From: Chrysogorgia sp. JL179-B06
Lineage: Eukaryota > Cnidaria > Anthozoa > Scleralcyonacea > Chrysogorgiidae
Assembly: GCA_035772405.1 (NCBI GenBank)
Contig: JAYKKM010000079.1
Span: 635,001-699,000 of the forward strand
Direction of reading: 5' to 3'
Length of the DNA: 64,000 nucleotides
The notes under the pieces were generated by a model. It had not been told where the DNA came from. It made no database searches and was given only the letters and a program-made list of their open reading frames with translations. Positions 43,768 through 55,744 of this stretch are shown here, in pieces. The stretch's first letter is position 1. Every line of letters starts with the position of its first letter. A program made the position numbers and the translations under genes.

Positions 43768-43974
43768 GATAGCATTTTGGAGGTTTCTTTATTGGAACAT
43801 ATTTTCCTAAGTTATTTCTCCGTATCCATCTTTGTTCTTCACAACGTAGTTGGAGGAAATCAGGAAGCGCATTTTCATAGCCTTCTCGACATATCACTTC
43901 GCATTTGATTGAGTTTTTGTCGTTTGAGCAAATGAGGATACTTGAAGCATTATCGATGTTAAGATCTTCACAGC
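43768..43974 (-). CDS. Receptor B: sushi-like module with extra cysteines
   Basis: Phase 1-1, 207 bases with no useful ATG, so it is easily missed. Encodes CEDLNIDNASSILICSNDKN, KCEVICREGYENALPDFLQL, RCEEQRWIRR and KKPPKCY. Six cysteines, as in receptor A exon 18. Acceptor CACTTTAG|GC, donor TATC|GTAAGTA. Confidence 0.85.
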
Positions 43975-44099
43975 CTAAAGTGCGAACAAGGTGGACTGTA
44001 TTTAAAAGAGCAGGAGTACATATACAGAAACGACATACTGTTAAAGGGAGTTACGTTAAACAACTTTAAATGAAACCTGCAATACTAGATCACTAAGAG

Positions 44100-44660
44100 T
44101 ATAGAATAGAATAGAATAGAATAGAATATAGAATATAGAATATAGAATATAGAATAATATAGAATAATATAGAATAATATAGAATAATATAGAATAATAT
44201 AGAATAATATAGAATAATATAGAATAATATAGAATAATATAGAATAATATAGAATAATATAGAATAATATAGAATAATATAGAATAACATAGAATAACAT
44301 AGAATAACATAGAATAACATAGAATAATATAGAATAATATAGAATAATATAGAATAATATAGAATAATATAGAATAATATAGAATAATATAGAATAACAT
44401 AGAATAACATAGAATAACATAGAATAATATAGAATAATATAGAATAATATAGAATAACATAGAATAACATAGAATAACATAGAATAACATAGAATAATAT
44501 AGAATAACATAGAATAATATAGAATAATATAGAATAATATAGAATAATATAGAATAATATAGAATAATATAGAATAATATAGAATAATATAGAATAACAT
44601 ATAATATAGAATAATATAGAATAATATAGAATAATAGAAGATAGGATAGAAGATAGAATA
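44100..44660. repeat. 10-base minisatellite ATAGAATAAT/ATAGAATAAC
   Basis: About 50 units of ATAGAATAAT, with a C variant in blocks, suggesting block duplication. Encoded 'SILFYIILYY' frames are meaningless. Receptor B Kazal-sushi intron. Confidence 0.95.
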
Positions 44661-45172
44661 GAATAAAACTTCATTTCATGAGAGAAAAGACGTATTAACC
44701 ATAAAGGTTATCTAACATACGGCCCTCAACATACTACAATATTTATAAACATACACCCCGAAGATCCGCGAACATGGAAAACGATTTTCCCAAAATGCAA
44801 TTCTGTTCGCAGTCTAATTGGTACCCTAGGCTGTTGCGTCTTTAATAGCTCTTGAACAGGAACATTCTTAAAACTACTTCATTTTTACTTCAATTTAATT
44901 CATTCTGGGACCGCAATAACTGGCATATGAATATGTTTTGTGTGTCCATAATTATGTAAATGCATACGAACATATGTTCTATACAGCTGGCGAAGCCTAA
45001 TAAATAAATAAATAATATAGATACTGGATAATAATTATTTAAACATGGTATAATCATTAACGAATAGCGTGGTCAGATTTTTAACAAATTACAACAATAT
45101 AAGACACTTCAACTGAACTTTTTCACAGCATTCACTTGTTTATCTCTGTTTTGTGAATCACTATTATCTTAC

Positions 45173-45379
45173 CGCATTTCCCTTCCTTAATAACGTTGAT
45201 GATTCCGTTCGCGGTACACTCAGCTAATTGCAGATCGCATTGATTGCTGTATGTTTTCCCGTCAGCTCCACAGACTTGTTTATATTCTTTTGTACAAATG
45301 TCGTTGCAAACACATTTGCCAATGTTATCTTTTAATTTGCATGTTTGCCAGCGTCCACAACGCACGGTACTGCAAACGT
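45173..45379 (-). CDS. Receptor B: follistatin/Kazal module
   Basis: Phase 1-1, 207 bases. VCSTVRCGRWQTCKLKDNIG, then [20 protein letters not shown], ending EGKC. Intact Kazal signature. The upstream introns of both genes begin with the same C-to-T-rich acceptor context. Confidence 0.92.
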
Positions 45380-45559
45380 CTAGGAAAATAGCATGAAAAT
45401 AGCATGAGAAGAAACACCATTTAGTTAAGGGGAACTGTAGTCGGTAGAATTCAATAAATAACTTTTAAATAGATGACATTTGAAAGGCGTATTAGAGTAA
45501 GGCCAAACACGTTCAAGATTACGATGAGTAAAAATTTCCCAGAAAGATGAAAAACCTTG

Positions 45560-45750
45560 AAACACGATTTGGCCCACCACTGGTAAATACAATAGACATT
45601 TGGACCGCCAAACTTGTTTATAGTACGACTATTCTACTGATTCTAGACTGCTGCGATGTAGTTTGGGATAATTGTAATGTGACTTCATCACAGAAATTGC
45701 AACGGCTACAGAATCGATCAGCAAGAATAATGGACCGGTTATTATTTATG
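45560..45750 (+). mobile_element. LINE fragment, plus
   Basis: The plus strand encodes TKLVYSTTILLILDCCDVVW, then SSQKLQRLQNRSARIM, the palm/thumb border of a CR1-like reverse transcriptase. A further piece lies at 46195-46660. Confidence 0.55.
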
Positions 45751-46194
45751 GTCGGAGTGGGGGCCGAAGAGAAATAGACTTGTTGCTGAAAAAATGTTTA
45801 CCCAACCAAATTAAGATCAGAAATTTAACCGACCCAACTATTTATGGGTAAAGAAATTATCTTCTATAACCCAAGAAGAAAAAAGTTAGATAAAGCCCAA
45901 TTCCCAGGATATCGTCTATATAAGCTTTAATAACAAACCCAAATAGATATACAGACAGATCCTACTCTAACTTTCAGATTATTATCTCCCTATACTGAGC
46001 AGGAATGCAAGGAAAACAAGCAGAGGAATACAATAATAAAAGCTAATGTGCAATGATGACTAAGGAGAACTGATGATGAGATTCCAATTTTAAATGATGA
46101 ACTCTTAATTTTTTTATGTAAATAGTCATGAAAATTTTGCTACCCAACCCTTCAGAGAAGCGACTTTTTTTATCCAACCATTTAGGTCTTAGAA

Positions 46195-46660
46195 TTTTCA
46201 GATCCTTCGGAAGCTACATTGGCATAGCTTGCTGTTCGTAAGCGTATCATTCTTAAAGTACTCCTAATCACAAATAAAGTTTTGAATGGATTTGGTTCTA
46301 AATACCTAGCTGAGATTCTCTCTATCCATAAGCCTTCCCGTCTTCTACGATCAAATTTTAATGATTTTAATCAACTCAATGTTCCTTTGTATAAAACAGA
46401 GAATTATGGTGCCAGGTCTTTTTAGAACTGTGCACCAAGGCTTTGCAATGACTTTATTGACTTATCAAAAGAAATTCGATCCTCCGTATCTGTTGATATA
46501 TAATTCCTAATGGATATTATTAAGATTGTATATTATCATTTATCTTAGTTTCTTATTCTATTCTGAATATCCTCTTGTAAATTTCTTAGCATTGTAACTG
46601 TAAGGGCATTGAGAATTTCTTGTAATGCACTAGAATTAAATTATTATTATTATTATAATT
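46195..46660 (+). mobile_element. LINE 3'-end fragment, plus, (ATT)n tail
   Basis: The plus strand encodes LLITNKVLNGFGSKYLAEIL and NVPLYKTENYGARSF, then stop and DFIDLSKEIRSSVSV, with (TTA)n at 46640-46662. Confidence 0.6.
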
Positions 46661-46664
46661 ATTA

Positions 46665-46795
46665 CCCACATGAGTTCCAAGCTCGCGAATCAACACAAGG
46701 TTATTCCCAGATGGTCACCCATCCAAGTACTAACTCCGTCCGACCGGGCTTGACTTAGCGGTGAGTGGCAGCGCCTTAACACGCTGCCCGTACTT
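46665..46795 (-). mobile_element. 5S-rRNA-derived SINE head, copy 3
   Basis: The minus strand has GCTAAGTCAAGCCCGGTCGG, then ACGGAGTTAGTACTTGGATG and GGTGACCATCTGGGAATAAC. 5' part only, next to HYR exon 46854-47096. Confidence 0.75.
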
Positions 46796-46853
46796 GATAG
46801 CTGTATAAATAAAGCTTCTATTTTACTATATAAGACTGGTACTGAAAACTTAC

Positions 46854-47096
46854 TGATTATATTTATATTAAACGAGCAGGATGCTGTGAGGCCAGCAGCA
46901 TCAGTAGCTGAATAAGTGATGGTTGTTCTTCCCACCGGGTATTTTGACGACGTTGATGTGCCTTTTCTCGTTATAATTATTGGTGTGTCAGAATTATCCT
47001 TGAATGTGGGAGAAACCCATGTGACGAATTCGTCATCTTGCTTGTCCGTGTACGTTGTAATGTCCTGGGGACAAGTGAGCGTTGGAGGCTCTTTGT
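46854..47096 (-). CDS. Receptor B: HYR domain 2
   Basis: Phase 1-1, 243 bases. LTCPQDITTYTDKQDDEFVT, PVGRTTITYSATDAAGLTAS, CSFNINI. Consensus donor ATCA|GTAAGT. Two codons shorter than the receptor A exon. Confidence 0.92.
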
Positions 47097-47589
47097 CTAC
47101 AAAATAGACAACTTATTTGTATTTTATTCCTGCGAAAAACATTGTGAAAACTCTATAAGGATCAAGAGGGGTACCAGGGATTGACTAGGATCTTGAAGAA
47201 TTAATGTGGCTGACTGAGATTTTCAAGGTTTCTAGGGGTCGAAAGGGATTGACTAGAATCTTGTATTGTAGTTTCATATTTCTGTTAATTTTCAACCAGT
47301 GCATGATACCAGTGTGTTTACTGGAGGGTTTACTCTGTCTAAAGATGATTAAATTATCATTATCTTGAAGAATTGTGGCTGAGATCTTTGTTCTTCGTAT
47401 GCAAATAAACAAAATGTTCATTCCTGTAGCAGGAGTTTGTCCTATATCTGGGTTGCCTGAAATGGGGATCACCCATTACAGAGAGACATTAACTAAGCCA
47501 GAGGGGGTGCTCAGCACTTGTAAGGTCGATGCCTTGTTCCGCCCAAGTCCTTCATGTTCGTGAAGTGTGTGAGACATAGCTCTTCTGTG

Positions 47590-48420
47590 AAATGTTGAGG
47601 ATACAAACCCCTGATCATCAAACCGATTTAAAAATCAATGGAGAAACAATAAACGAATCTAAATCATATGAATATCTTGGAGTTACAATGGATAGTAATT
47701 TATCTTTTACCAAATATCTTCATAAGCTATATAAGAAAGGTACAACAAGGGTGAAACTGTTATCAACCGTACGTACTATTATCTCTGCGTATGTTGCCGA
47801 AACTATTTATAAAACAATGGTTGAACCGCTGATTATGTACTGTAGCACAGTTTTCCTTGGAGACCAACGGCAGTGTTGTAAAAAATTACAAAACATACAA
47901 GACCGTGCCCATAAAATTGTTTTTGGTAACAAAATAAAAAACAGTTGGATACCCCTTCAAAATCAAAGGGAATTAAATGGAGCTATTGATGTATTTAAAA
48001 GTATTCATGGACTTTGTCTTGACGTTTTTAAGAATACATTCACAAGGATAAATCACCAGAAGGCCACTAGAGGAAATGGAATAAACCTTCTTGTTCCATG
48101 ATCCAAAACTGAGACAGGACGAAAAATGTTTGCTAACCAAGGAGCTTTATTATTTAATAAACTTCCTGGTGATTTAAAGGAAGAACGTTCTTTACTTTTA
48201 TTTAAGTCGAAAATGAGATTAAAACATTGTGATTTTTAAGATATCAACTATTTTTTATATACTATCAATTTTATGATGTTTGATTATGGTGTAAATAACT
48301 AATACTGCTTTTTAAATACTGTTTTTAGATAATAATGTAGACAGGTCCTCTATTTATAACAGCTTTTATTAGCTGAAAGAGATAGCCTGTATAAATAAAG
48401 ATTATTATTATTATTATTAT
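47590..48420 (+). mobile_element. LINE reverse transcriptase fragment, plus, (ATT)n tail
   Basis: Open C-terminal part: SYEYLGVTMDSNLSFTKYLH, then TIYKTMVEPLIMYCSTVFLG and LQNIQDRAHKIVFGN. YLGV-x-D is RT palm end/thumb. One stop near 48101, then a further RT tail to 48238, and (ATT)n at 48402-48420. Inserted in receptor B's HYR-HYR intron. Confidence 0.75.
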
Positions 48421-48519
48421 GACAGCACTTCCTGCCTTCATTTATATACTTCTTATTGATTGGTTTAACCGATAATACGGTCGGGTATTTTACGAGTTAC
48501 AATTTGTTTAAAAACGAAC

Positions 48520-48774
48520 CTTTGACTTCAACTGAGAAGCTACAGTAAGCAGTACGAAACTCGTCATCCATTGCTTTGTACTCAATCATTATTTTACCAA
48601 TTCTTAATTTGACTGGAGGAACATATGCAGCTGGCGTCACAGTAACATTCGCTGGATCTCCTTCGTGATCCGTCGCTGTTGGGACTATCCAGTTGACCTT
48701 TTTAGTTGCAACACCTGGGTCTGTTGCCACACTGATGTTTTGAGGACAGTTAGAAAACACTGGCGCGTTTATTT
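48520..48774 (-). CDS. Receptor B: HYR domain 1
   Basis: Phase 1-1, 255 bases. APVFSNCPQNISVATDPGVA, VNWIVPTATDHEGDPANVTV, IMIEYKAMDDEFRTAYCSFS. All hyalin-repeat signatures are present. Confidence 0.92.
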
Positions 48775-49479
48775 CTAGAAAATAAAAGATGTTATTTCAT
48801 AGAATATATCATCAATCTTATCTGGGATTTGCGTTTGTCGAGGGCTGGTCTGGTGGCGGTTTCGTTGTCAACGGATTTTCTCGAGATACTAGTATCTTTA
48901 GGGAGATGATCACCGAGCAAAACTGGTCGTATGCCAAATAAATAATGAGATGCGAAAATCATTTGCTATTTTTACAGTCGATCAGCAAACAGACTGAGGG
49001 GGGGGGGGGGAGAACTAGTGAAGGGAGAAATGACAGGTCTAATATTCAAGGGGATTATGTGATAGTAAAGCGGTAAGAAACAAAATCTCGAAAAGGAATG
49101 AAAGTGCACGAGCTAATAATAAGAAAGTTCTTCGCAAACTAAAATAACAACAAAACTTGTCGGAAATTAAATAAAAGAAAAACGTTTGAGACGCTTTGCC
49201 GTTTGCGGTTATCGTTACCACCTGAGATGGGAAGGATGGCACAGACTTTCATGTCTGAAACCAAATGGTTGAGAGCTGTTGTTGAACTGGCGGGATACAG
49301 GTTTGTCAACATCATTGTTCCTCCCAGAACGAATATGTTCAGTAAACCTGTCTGAAAGGCGTCGCCCAGTTTCACCGATGTTGATTTTAGGGCATTTATC
49401 GAGAAATGCAATAAATGATGTTGGTGGACGTCCAGACGTACCTTTGAAATATCAACTTACTCCTCACAAATGTACTTAC

Positions 49480-49653
49480 CTACGCATGTGGGAAGATCAA
49501 AGCTCCAGAATGTGAAAACACACACAGTGATTCTGCTGCCTTTTAATTTGAATCCGTCATTGCATTTGAAATAGCACATTGATAAGAACGTTCTGTCGCA
49601 ACTACCTGAAATGGTTCCGTTCCCTGGCGGCTTTAAAGGAGGACATAAACTTG
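49480..49653 (-). CDS. Receptor B: single sushi module
   Basis: Phase 1-1, 174 bases. LCPPLKPPGNGTISGSCDRT, then CYFKCNDGFKLKGSRITVC and WSFDLPTC. One copy here against four in receptor A. Divergence from the receptor A copies exceeds the divergence among those copies, which fits expansion in A after the gene duplication. Confidence 0.88.
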
Positions 49654-49809
49654 CTACAAAATAAGGAGTTTATATTTGGAATGAATAGTTGACGGAATTT
49701 CAGAAGAAGTGTGAAAAGAAAAGTGTGTTTGATAAAACTGATAAAACTGTTTGAGACTGATTGAAACGAGTGTGAGTTGACGAGAGGAGAGTTTCTGTAA
49801 GTTGGGAAT

Positions 49810-50409
49810 GTGAAACCACGAAAATATTCCTTTTTGTCGCTGTCGCTGTTTTCGTTGGTGTCGTTGTTGGTGTCGTTGTTGGTGTCGTTGGTGTTTTCGT
49901 TGGTGTTGGTGTCGTTGGTGGTGTTTTCGTTGGTGGTGTCGTTGTTGGTGTTGTCATTGTTGATGTAATCGTTGTTGGTGTCGTTGTTGGTGTCGTTGTT
50001 GGTGTCGTTGTTGGTGTCGTTGGTGTTTTCGTTGGTGTTGGTGTCGTTGGTGGTGTTTTCGTTGGTGGTGTCGTTGTTGGTGTTGTCATTGTTGATGTAA
50101 TCGTTGTTGGTGTCGTCGTTGGTGTCGTTGGTGACGTTGTTGGTGTCGTTATTGGTGTCGTCGTCATCGTTGGTGTCGTCGTTGGTGTCGTCGTTGGTGT
50201 CGTTGTTGGTGTCGTCGTTGTTGGTGTTGTCGTTGGTGGTGTCGTTGGTGTCGTTGTTGGTGGTGTCGTTGGTGGTGTCGTTGGTGTCGTCGTTGGTGTC
50301 GTCGTTGGTGTCGTTGTTGGTGTCGTCGTTGTTGGTGTCGTCGTTGGTGTCGTTGATATAACTCGATCTCCTTGACTAAGTTCTTGTCTACAGACTCTCA
50401 GTTGTCCTC
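49810..50409 (-). CDS. Possible optional Thr/Pro-rich (mucin-like) cassette, receptor B
   Basis: After the EGF donor, a possible 43-base intron ends in ACAG|GA. It is followed by an in-frame open stretch, GGQLRVCRQELSQGDRVIS, then about 140 residues of Thr-Thr-Pro repeats encoded by a 12-base GGTGTCGTTGTT-type minisatellite (plus-strand view). If spliced in, it would form an O-glycosylated stalk between EGF and sushi. I cannot find a convincing phase-1 donor at the low end, and receptor A has nothing comparable. The direct EGF-to-sushi join is also in frame, so this may be only an intronic minisatellite. The end is approximate. Confidence 0.3.
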
Positions 50410-50452
50410 CTGTTTCGATCAAGAATTAAAACAAATGATGCATGATTATTAC

Positions 50453-50617
50453 CTGTTGGTGTGGTTGGAGCAAGAGTTGGCGGAGCGACATATTCAACAC
50501 ATCTTTTGAGTGCTTCATTGTACATAAAGTTGTTTTCACATGCACAGCGGTAACCACCCGGAATAGCGAGGCAAAGTTGTTCGCAACCACCGTTGTTTCT
50601 CTGACATGAATGAGTCC
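50453..50617 (-). CDS. Receptor B: second EGF module and Pro/Thr linker
   Basis: Phase 1-1, 165 bases. SCQRNNGGCEQLCLAIPGGY, then RCACENNFMYNEALKRCVEY. It is 30 bases longer than the receptor A exon because of a PPTLAPTTPT linker, which runs toward the neighbouring Thr/Pro tract and may derive from it. Confidence 0.9.
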
Positions 50618-50821
50618 CTATTGGGAAAAAAACATATACAATAGAATACAAGTATAAGTTTTGAGTTGATCCCCACCCACAGTTAGACGAAATATGGTGC
50701 GAAAACAAGATAAAATCATTCATTCTTGTACTGGGTCTGTGGGTTTTAATGCATGTATACATGTTACAAACAATCGTAACTAGAAGTAGTATATGAAATA
50801 ACACTGTTCGAAATAACTCAC

Positions 50822-50947
50822 ATATTGACGCAGGTTTTGCGCATATTCCATTGCAACATTTTTCATTGCTTGGACATTCCTCGTCATTTGCGCATGCTTG
50901 ACGCGATCCTTCAGTTACCACATAAGGACATCGTCCAGGTCTTACCA
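50822..50947 (-). CDS. Receptor B: WAP-like module
   Basis: Phase 1-1, 126 bases. RPGRCPYVVTEGSRQACAND, then EECPSNEKCCNGICAKPASI. Six of eight WAP cysteines, as in receptor A. The KPG-like start and the ND-EC-KCC core support the WAP call. The R2/NeSL-type LINE sits in the intron just upstream. Confidence 0.85.
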
Positions 50948-51088
50948 CTGAAAACAGAATAATAGAAATTAATGAGCAAAGAACTTTGTTGAGGGAGTAG
51001 GTATATTAAAGTTAATTATATACGGGTACTTTTTTATGGTGGACTTTATGATTTATATATGTTCAACCATGCGCAACAGCCAACAAGA

Positions 51089-53337
51089 TAATAATAATAA
51101 TATTTTTCTCTCTGAACTAGAACCCAAGCATAAATTACATCAGCTTAGTTACAAATTCTAATTAATTACATCTAAGCTTCATTATTAGTTGTTCAAGACA
51201 GTAATTTTTTAACTCTATGGCGCCAAATATAGTTTGACCCAATAATAGCTGAGATTGAACAGTCACGGATAACGCCTTTCAAAACATCCTTGTCTCTTGA
51301 AAATACTTTTAAGTTTGACCATACATCTTTATGAACTGTTCCAAGAGAACCAAAACATAGTACAAACAGTTTCGTGTCGTAGCCATTTTTCTTCAAACAC
51401 TCCACCAATGGGTTATATCGAACCATTTTTGAATTTTTAGCCAAGTCATGATATATGTCAAAACATACCGTAATCTCAACAATTTGACAACATTTAGACA
51501 ATTCATTTACTACAATAATATCCGGACGACGATGATGCAGCTCATTCATTTCATCTTTCAGTAGGGGAAACACTGTTTCTATATTCCTCTCAGACATAAC
51601 ACGAACTCGTCGACAGCACCTCCTGAGCATATTCACGACTATACTCACAATTCGATCGTGGCGTCTGCTGTAAAAGTTTCCAAATGTTCTGATACAACCA
51701 TTTAACAAATGAGCCATACTTTCCGTTTTTTGACAACCAAAAGGACATAACGGATTATTTTCCCTATTCCAAATATATGTTGTAAATCTCGTAGGCAATA
51801 TACTCAACCTGGCCTTCGCTACAAATCGAATTAGATGATCATCAACCTTCCAATTATAAAAGATTGAACTTGATAATTTCGGATTTATGTTTGTCATATT
51901 CAGGAACTGGCCTTGGATGGATAATTTTTCTGCGTCTTGTACATCGCGATCGCCACACAACTTCATTAAGCGCTTTTGTAAATTATTTGGCGGTAATTCT
52001 AAACCATTAGCGTGAACGGTAATTATGTCATTTACAAATGTAATCGTTACATTCAGCTTTCTTGCATATCTAACCAAATCCGGCCAATCCGACTGACAGC
52101 CATAAGACGTACTTGTATGGAGAAAACCTTTATCATTTAATTCATAACCAAGAAAGTTATTATCTGAGTTTGTAAATTGTACACCACGTTTGATCATATC
52201 CAACTTCAGTGATTCCCGGGCAATAAAACGAAAACTCAGTATCTCGTGATTTAACATTTTTACCAAAAATGCAATTCTCGTAGTATGATAAACATCCGAT
52301 ATACGTTTCACACCCAAACCACCTTTCAGTCGTGATATAAAAACAAAGAGTCTTGTTGTTGAATGGTATAGGCCAAATAACTCTCGTACTACATTAACTA
52401 GATAAGAACCCATTTCCAACAAAATATTTTCCGAAAATCGCGTGTTATAAAAATGGTGAAGAACCTTCGCGAGGGCAAAGTTGTTGAACGCACTGCATTT
52501 CAGCATTAACGGAAGCTCGGAGTTTTTTATTAGATCAACTAACTTCTTATACGATGATACCATCTCTTCAATTTGGGATTGATCCTCACCAGATAGACTC
52601 AATGATTTACCAAGATATTTATATGGAACATTCTTTGCATAAACAGGAAGCAAGCAATTGTCAATAGAAATATCTGGTACGACATCTCTCTTTCCCTTAT
52701 ACCAATTATTCCCAGAACGACGGCCATAGAACACGGCGCACTTTTCAGGTTTAACTGCAAGACCAGCTCGAGACATTATCGGTTCAGCGGCAGATAACAT
52801 GTCTGTAATCACATTCAATTGATACGAAGTCAAGGCAATATCATCTGCAAAAGCTTGAACAGGCAATGGATTTAAACGGATTTCAACTTCAATATTCATT
52901 GTTACCATGGCAACAGATACCATCGGTTTGCATACACGATCGATGACCAGAATGAACAACAAAGCACTTAAAGGGTCTCCAGTCTTTGTTCCTTGTATAA
53001 TAAAAAAGCGCTCCGTCAACTCATGACCACATATAACACGAAATGATGAATGGCGATACAGATCTTCAATTAAACAACAGTAAATCATAGGTATATTGAA
53101 ATGTTCTAAGGTCTCAAAAACGAACTGATGTTTCACACTACCAAATGCATCGGCGAAATCAACAAACACCATGTGAAATTTAGTACTCAGGTGGCGAAAG
53201 TCATCCAAGGAAGACTTGAGAGTAAATATAAGTTCTTGTCTATCTCTCTTGTTCAAAAAAGCACGCTGCCAAAAAGAAATTTCACTCTGTATGTACGGAA
53301 TCATTCTATTACACAATGCCTTCGACAAAAAAAAAAC
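51089..53337 (-). mobile_element. R2/NeSL-type LINE, 5' truncated, (TTA)n tail
   Basis: An open frame of about 711 codons (53328 down to 51193) followed by a short 3' UTR and (TTA)n ending at about 51089. RT motifs: FVDFADAFGSVKHQFVFETL, FIIQGTKTGDPLSALLFILV and AFADDIALTSY (FADD catalytic). Near residue 525 there is CPFGCQKTESMAHLLNGC (CX3CX7HX4C), and near 600 RRPDIIV...EITVCFD, the PD-(D/E)xK restriction-like endonuclease. RT, zinc knuckle, then C-terminal endonuclease is the R2/NeSL/HERO plan. The 5' RT part is missing. It lies in a receptor B intron, not in rDNA. Confidence 0.88.
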
Positions 53338-53439
53338 TTATGAAATACCATCGTACCAAAAGGTGAATTACAGTATATTTACAAAACTAAACATATATTT
53401 ACATTATCCTTAATCCTAACAGTATCTACAGTACACTCA

Positions 53440-53950
53440 TTATAATTTAGCCTTGTTGATAGAGGAGAGAAATGGGAAAAAGCTATTTTTAGACCGGTCG
53501 GTTCTACATTTGAAAAGGGTGAAACTATCAGAATTACGTAGAACACGACCGTGCGATTTATTCCTAGTCGGAGGCAACAGATAATGAAGACGTGAGGAAG
53601 GATTCATAACTTTAGTGAATGTCCTACGCAAGAGTTCGTCACGGCGAGCATCCAATCGAGGAAGCGCAGTTGCTTCTAGGGCAGTAGAGTATGAATAAAA
53701 AGGGAACAGAATGCGTAAAGCACGCTTCTGGATCTTCTCCAGCTTAACCGAGAGATAAAGTGGAATGCTAGAGCTCCAAACAGAGCAACAGTATTCCAGA
53801 ACAGAGCGGATTAATGTAATGTAAATGGTGACAAGATCGGGCCAGATTTACATAAAACACGCAGAATGTCTATATGGGAATTCCACCGCAAATCGTCTTG
53901 AAAATAATCAAGCAAAGTACTTTGAAACTGTTTACTCGCTCAAGAGGTCT
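53440..53950 (-). mobile_element. CR1-like LINE 3' end, minus
   Basis: The minus strand encodes SVWSSSIPLYLSVKLEKIQK, RALRILF and, in the last frame, RRDELLRRTFTKVMNPSSRL to CRTDRSKNSFFPFLSSINKA. Directly abuts a plus-strand LINE at 53955. Confidence 0.7.
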
Positions 53951-53954
53951 GTTA

Positions 53955-54702
53955 TTAATCAGCAATGGTGGGATTAACCCGCGAGGACAGGCACGAAGGA
54001 ATGATGCTTGGTTTTCTGCGCATGTCTGCTTCGGAAATCAATAATGAAAAGATCCGCCGCTCATTGTATCTGGCAGTTGTGCGATCTGTTCTGGCCTATG
54101 CCACCCAAGTCTGGTCCCCGCAGTCAATCGAGCTTATCAAACGAACAGAGCGCATCCAACGCCGAGCATCACATTTATCCTGAAGCTACCATTTATGTGC
54201 GAAGAATCCTACAGAGACAGACTCGTTTCTACAAAACTACAACCACTTTCCTACTGGCACGAGTTCTTCTTTAAGGCCATCAATGGCATTGTACCTATAT
54301 CAAGCGATATCCTACCCAAACGTCTTGTTCCACTAAGGATTACTAGATCCTCTGCAAATGTCAATGCAATCTCATTCCGTCAACGTAAATGTAAAACAAC
54401 TACTTTCAATCGCTCATTTCTTATTAGAACAACTAGGACTTGGAACTCTCTCCCTGAACACTGAAGGCTAGATCATTTAAACTTTAAAAAATTCAAGAAA
54501 TCACCATTAGACTATTATAATAATGCTCTATTATCCTGTTACAATGTTGACGATCCTCGAACTTGGAAAACTGTCTGCCTAAAGTGCAGGCAACATATCT
54601 CGAAGCTTCACTTAACCCATAACTTGCTGTTATTAGTTATTATTTTATTTTTGTTAGGCCCCTTTTTTTAAGAGGCGAAGCTAAATAAATAAATAAATAA
54701 AC
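53955..54702 (+). mobile_element. CR1-like LINE 3' end, plus, (AAAT)n tail
   Basis: The plus strand encodes LYLAVVRSVLAYATQVWSPQ, then in another frame CEESYRDRLVSTKLQPLSYW and TTFNRSFLIRTTRTWNSLPE, with (AAAT)n at 54682-54700. Frame shifts and a stop make it dead. Confidence 0.7.
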
Positions 54703-54711
54703 AAAACCTAC

Positions 54712-54993
54712 CTTGGATACATTCTCTAACTCTGAAACTTGAATAATAACCCGTGGCACAGCCTATTCTATAACTTTGCTTGACAGCGCACTCTCTCCAG
54801 TTTTGACATTGACACCGATATCTATAACCTACAATTTTTCTGCAATACACACCACAAGCTGAATCTTCACGGGAATTGCTGTAGCCTGCTGGACATGGTG
54901 GTGGGTCAGGCATCGCTGGACATGATCTGTTGCGGATGCATGTGAAGTTACTCCCAGTTTTTGGAAAGGAAAATGTGTAGGATTTTCGGTATT
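54712..54993 (-). CDS. Receptor B: unassigned Cys-rich module
   Basis: Phase 1-1, 282 bases. Reads EYRKSYTFSFPKTGSNFTC, PDPPPCPAGYSNSREDSACG, YRCQCQNWRECAVKQ and TGYYSSFRVRECIQ. Cysteine pattern as in receptor A exon 8. Family not recognised; strongly conserved between the two genes. Confidence 0.87.
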
Positions 54994-55378
54994 CTGTATA
55001 ATTTAAAAGATACAAATATATTAATCAAGTAATCAGTAATATAACTGTTTATAAAATAACATTTTGAAAACTCGCGCACTGATTGGCTAAGAGCCATGTT
55101 CATATAACTGTATGTAAACATGGATTTTTCCCGCCATTTTTATAAAATGGACTGCAAGACGAACCTTTGCTCACAAACAGCTAAAATGTCGATAAATATG
55201 TTCTGTGACAGCCAAGAAGAAAAACGAGAAGATTGGATGCTTTTCTTCACAGTTAAGAGCGTTTATGTTCATTTGAGCAGCAGCCGACGACGCTGTCTAG
55301 CGTGAGTAAGGAGAATGTATATTTTCATCATTTTAATGAAAGAGTCTTATTACTTATTTCCTCAGTGTTATTTTATAA

Positions 55379-55568
55379 AAGAAATAGAAAACATCTTTCC
55401 GTGTTTACATACAGTTATAGAAACACTCGTAAAAGTTTGGGAGAACTCGAAATAGCGTGGAAACACTCGCCCTGCGGGCTCGTGTTCCCACTAATTTCTC
55501 GTTCTCCCAAACTTCCACTCGTGTTTCTATAACTGTATGTAAACACGGAAAATGTTTTCTATTTCTTA
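55379..55568. mobile_element. Foldback element, 190 bases
   Basis: AAGAAATAGAAAACATCTTT...GTTTACATACAGTTATAGAA pairs with TTCTATAACTGTATGTAAAC...ATTTCTT over about 85 bases around CACTCGCCCTGCGGGCTCGTG. No gene. Confidence 0.75.
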
Positions 55569-55744
55569 AATATCAATGAAGGTCATATGGATGCCTAGGA
55601 GTTTTAGCATGGTCATTGCTATGGTTGTGTGTCTTATTTTGGTGATGGTCATGTATGGTCATTGGTCATAGTAATTTTTATAAAATGGTATTATTAACAG
55701 ACGTGTGTCTTTACAAATTGTTTATCTCGAACGTGGCCGAGTCG

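Noticed and set aside
44056..44674. Three long frames reading SILFYIILYYS
   Set aside because: Ten-base minisatellite open in all three frames; not protein coding.
47380..47480. Block conserved with 8580-8680 that might be an extra HYR-intron exon
   Set aside because: Acceptor-like CTACAG is present but no GT donor with matching phase in either gene; treated as shared intron.
50104..50361. Plus-strand LVSSLVS frame
   Set aside because: Antisense of the Thr/Pro tract; open only because the 12-base repeat lacks stops.
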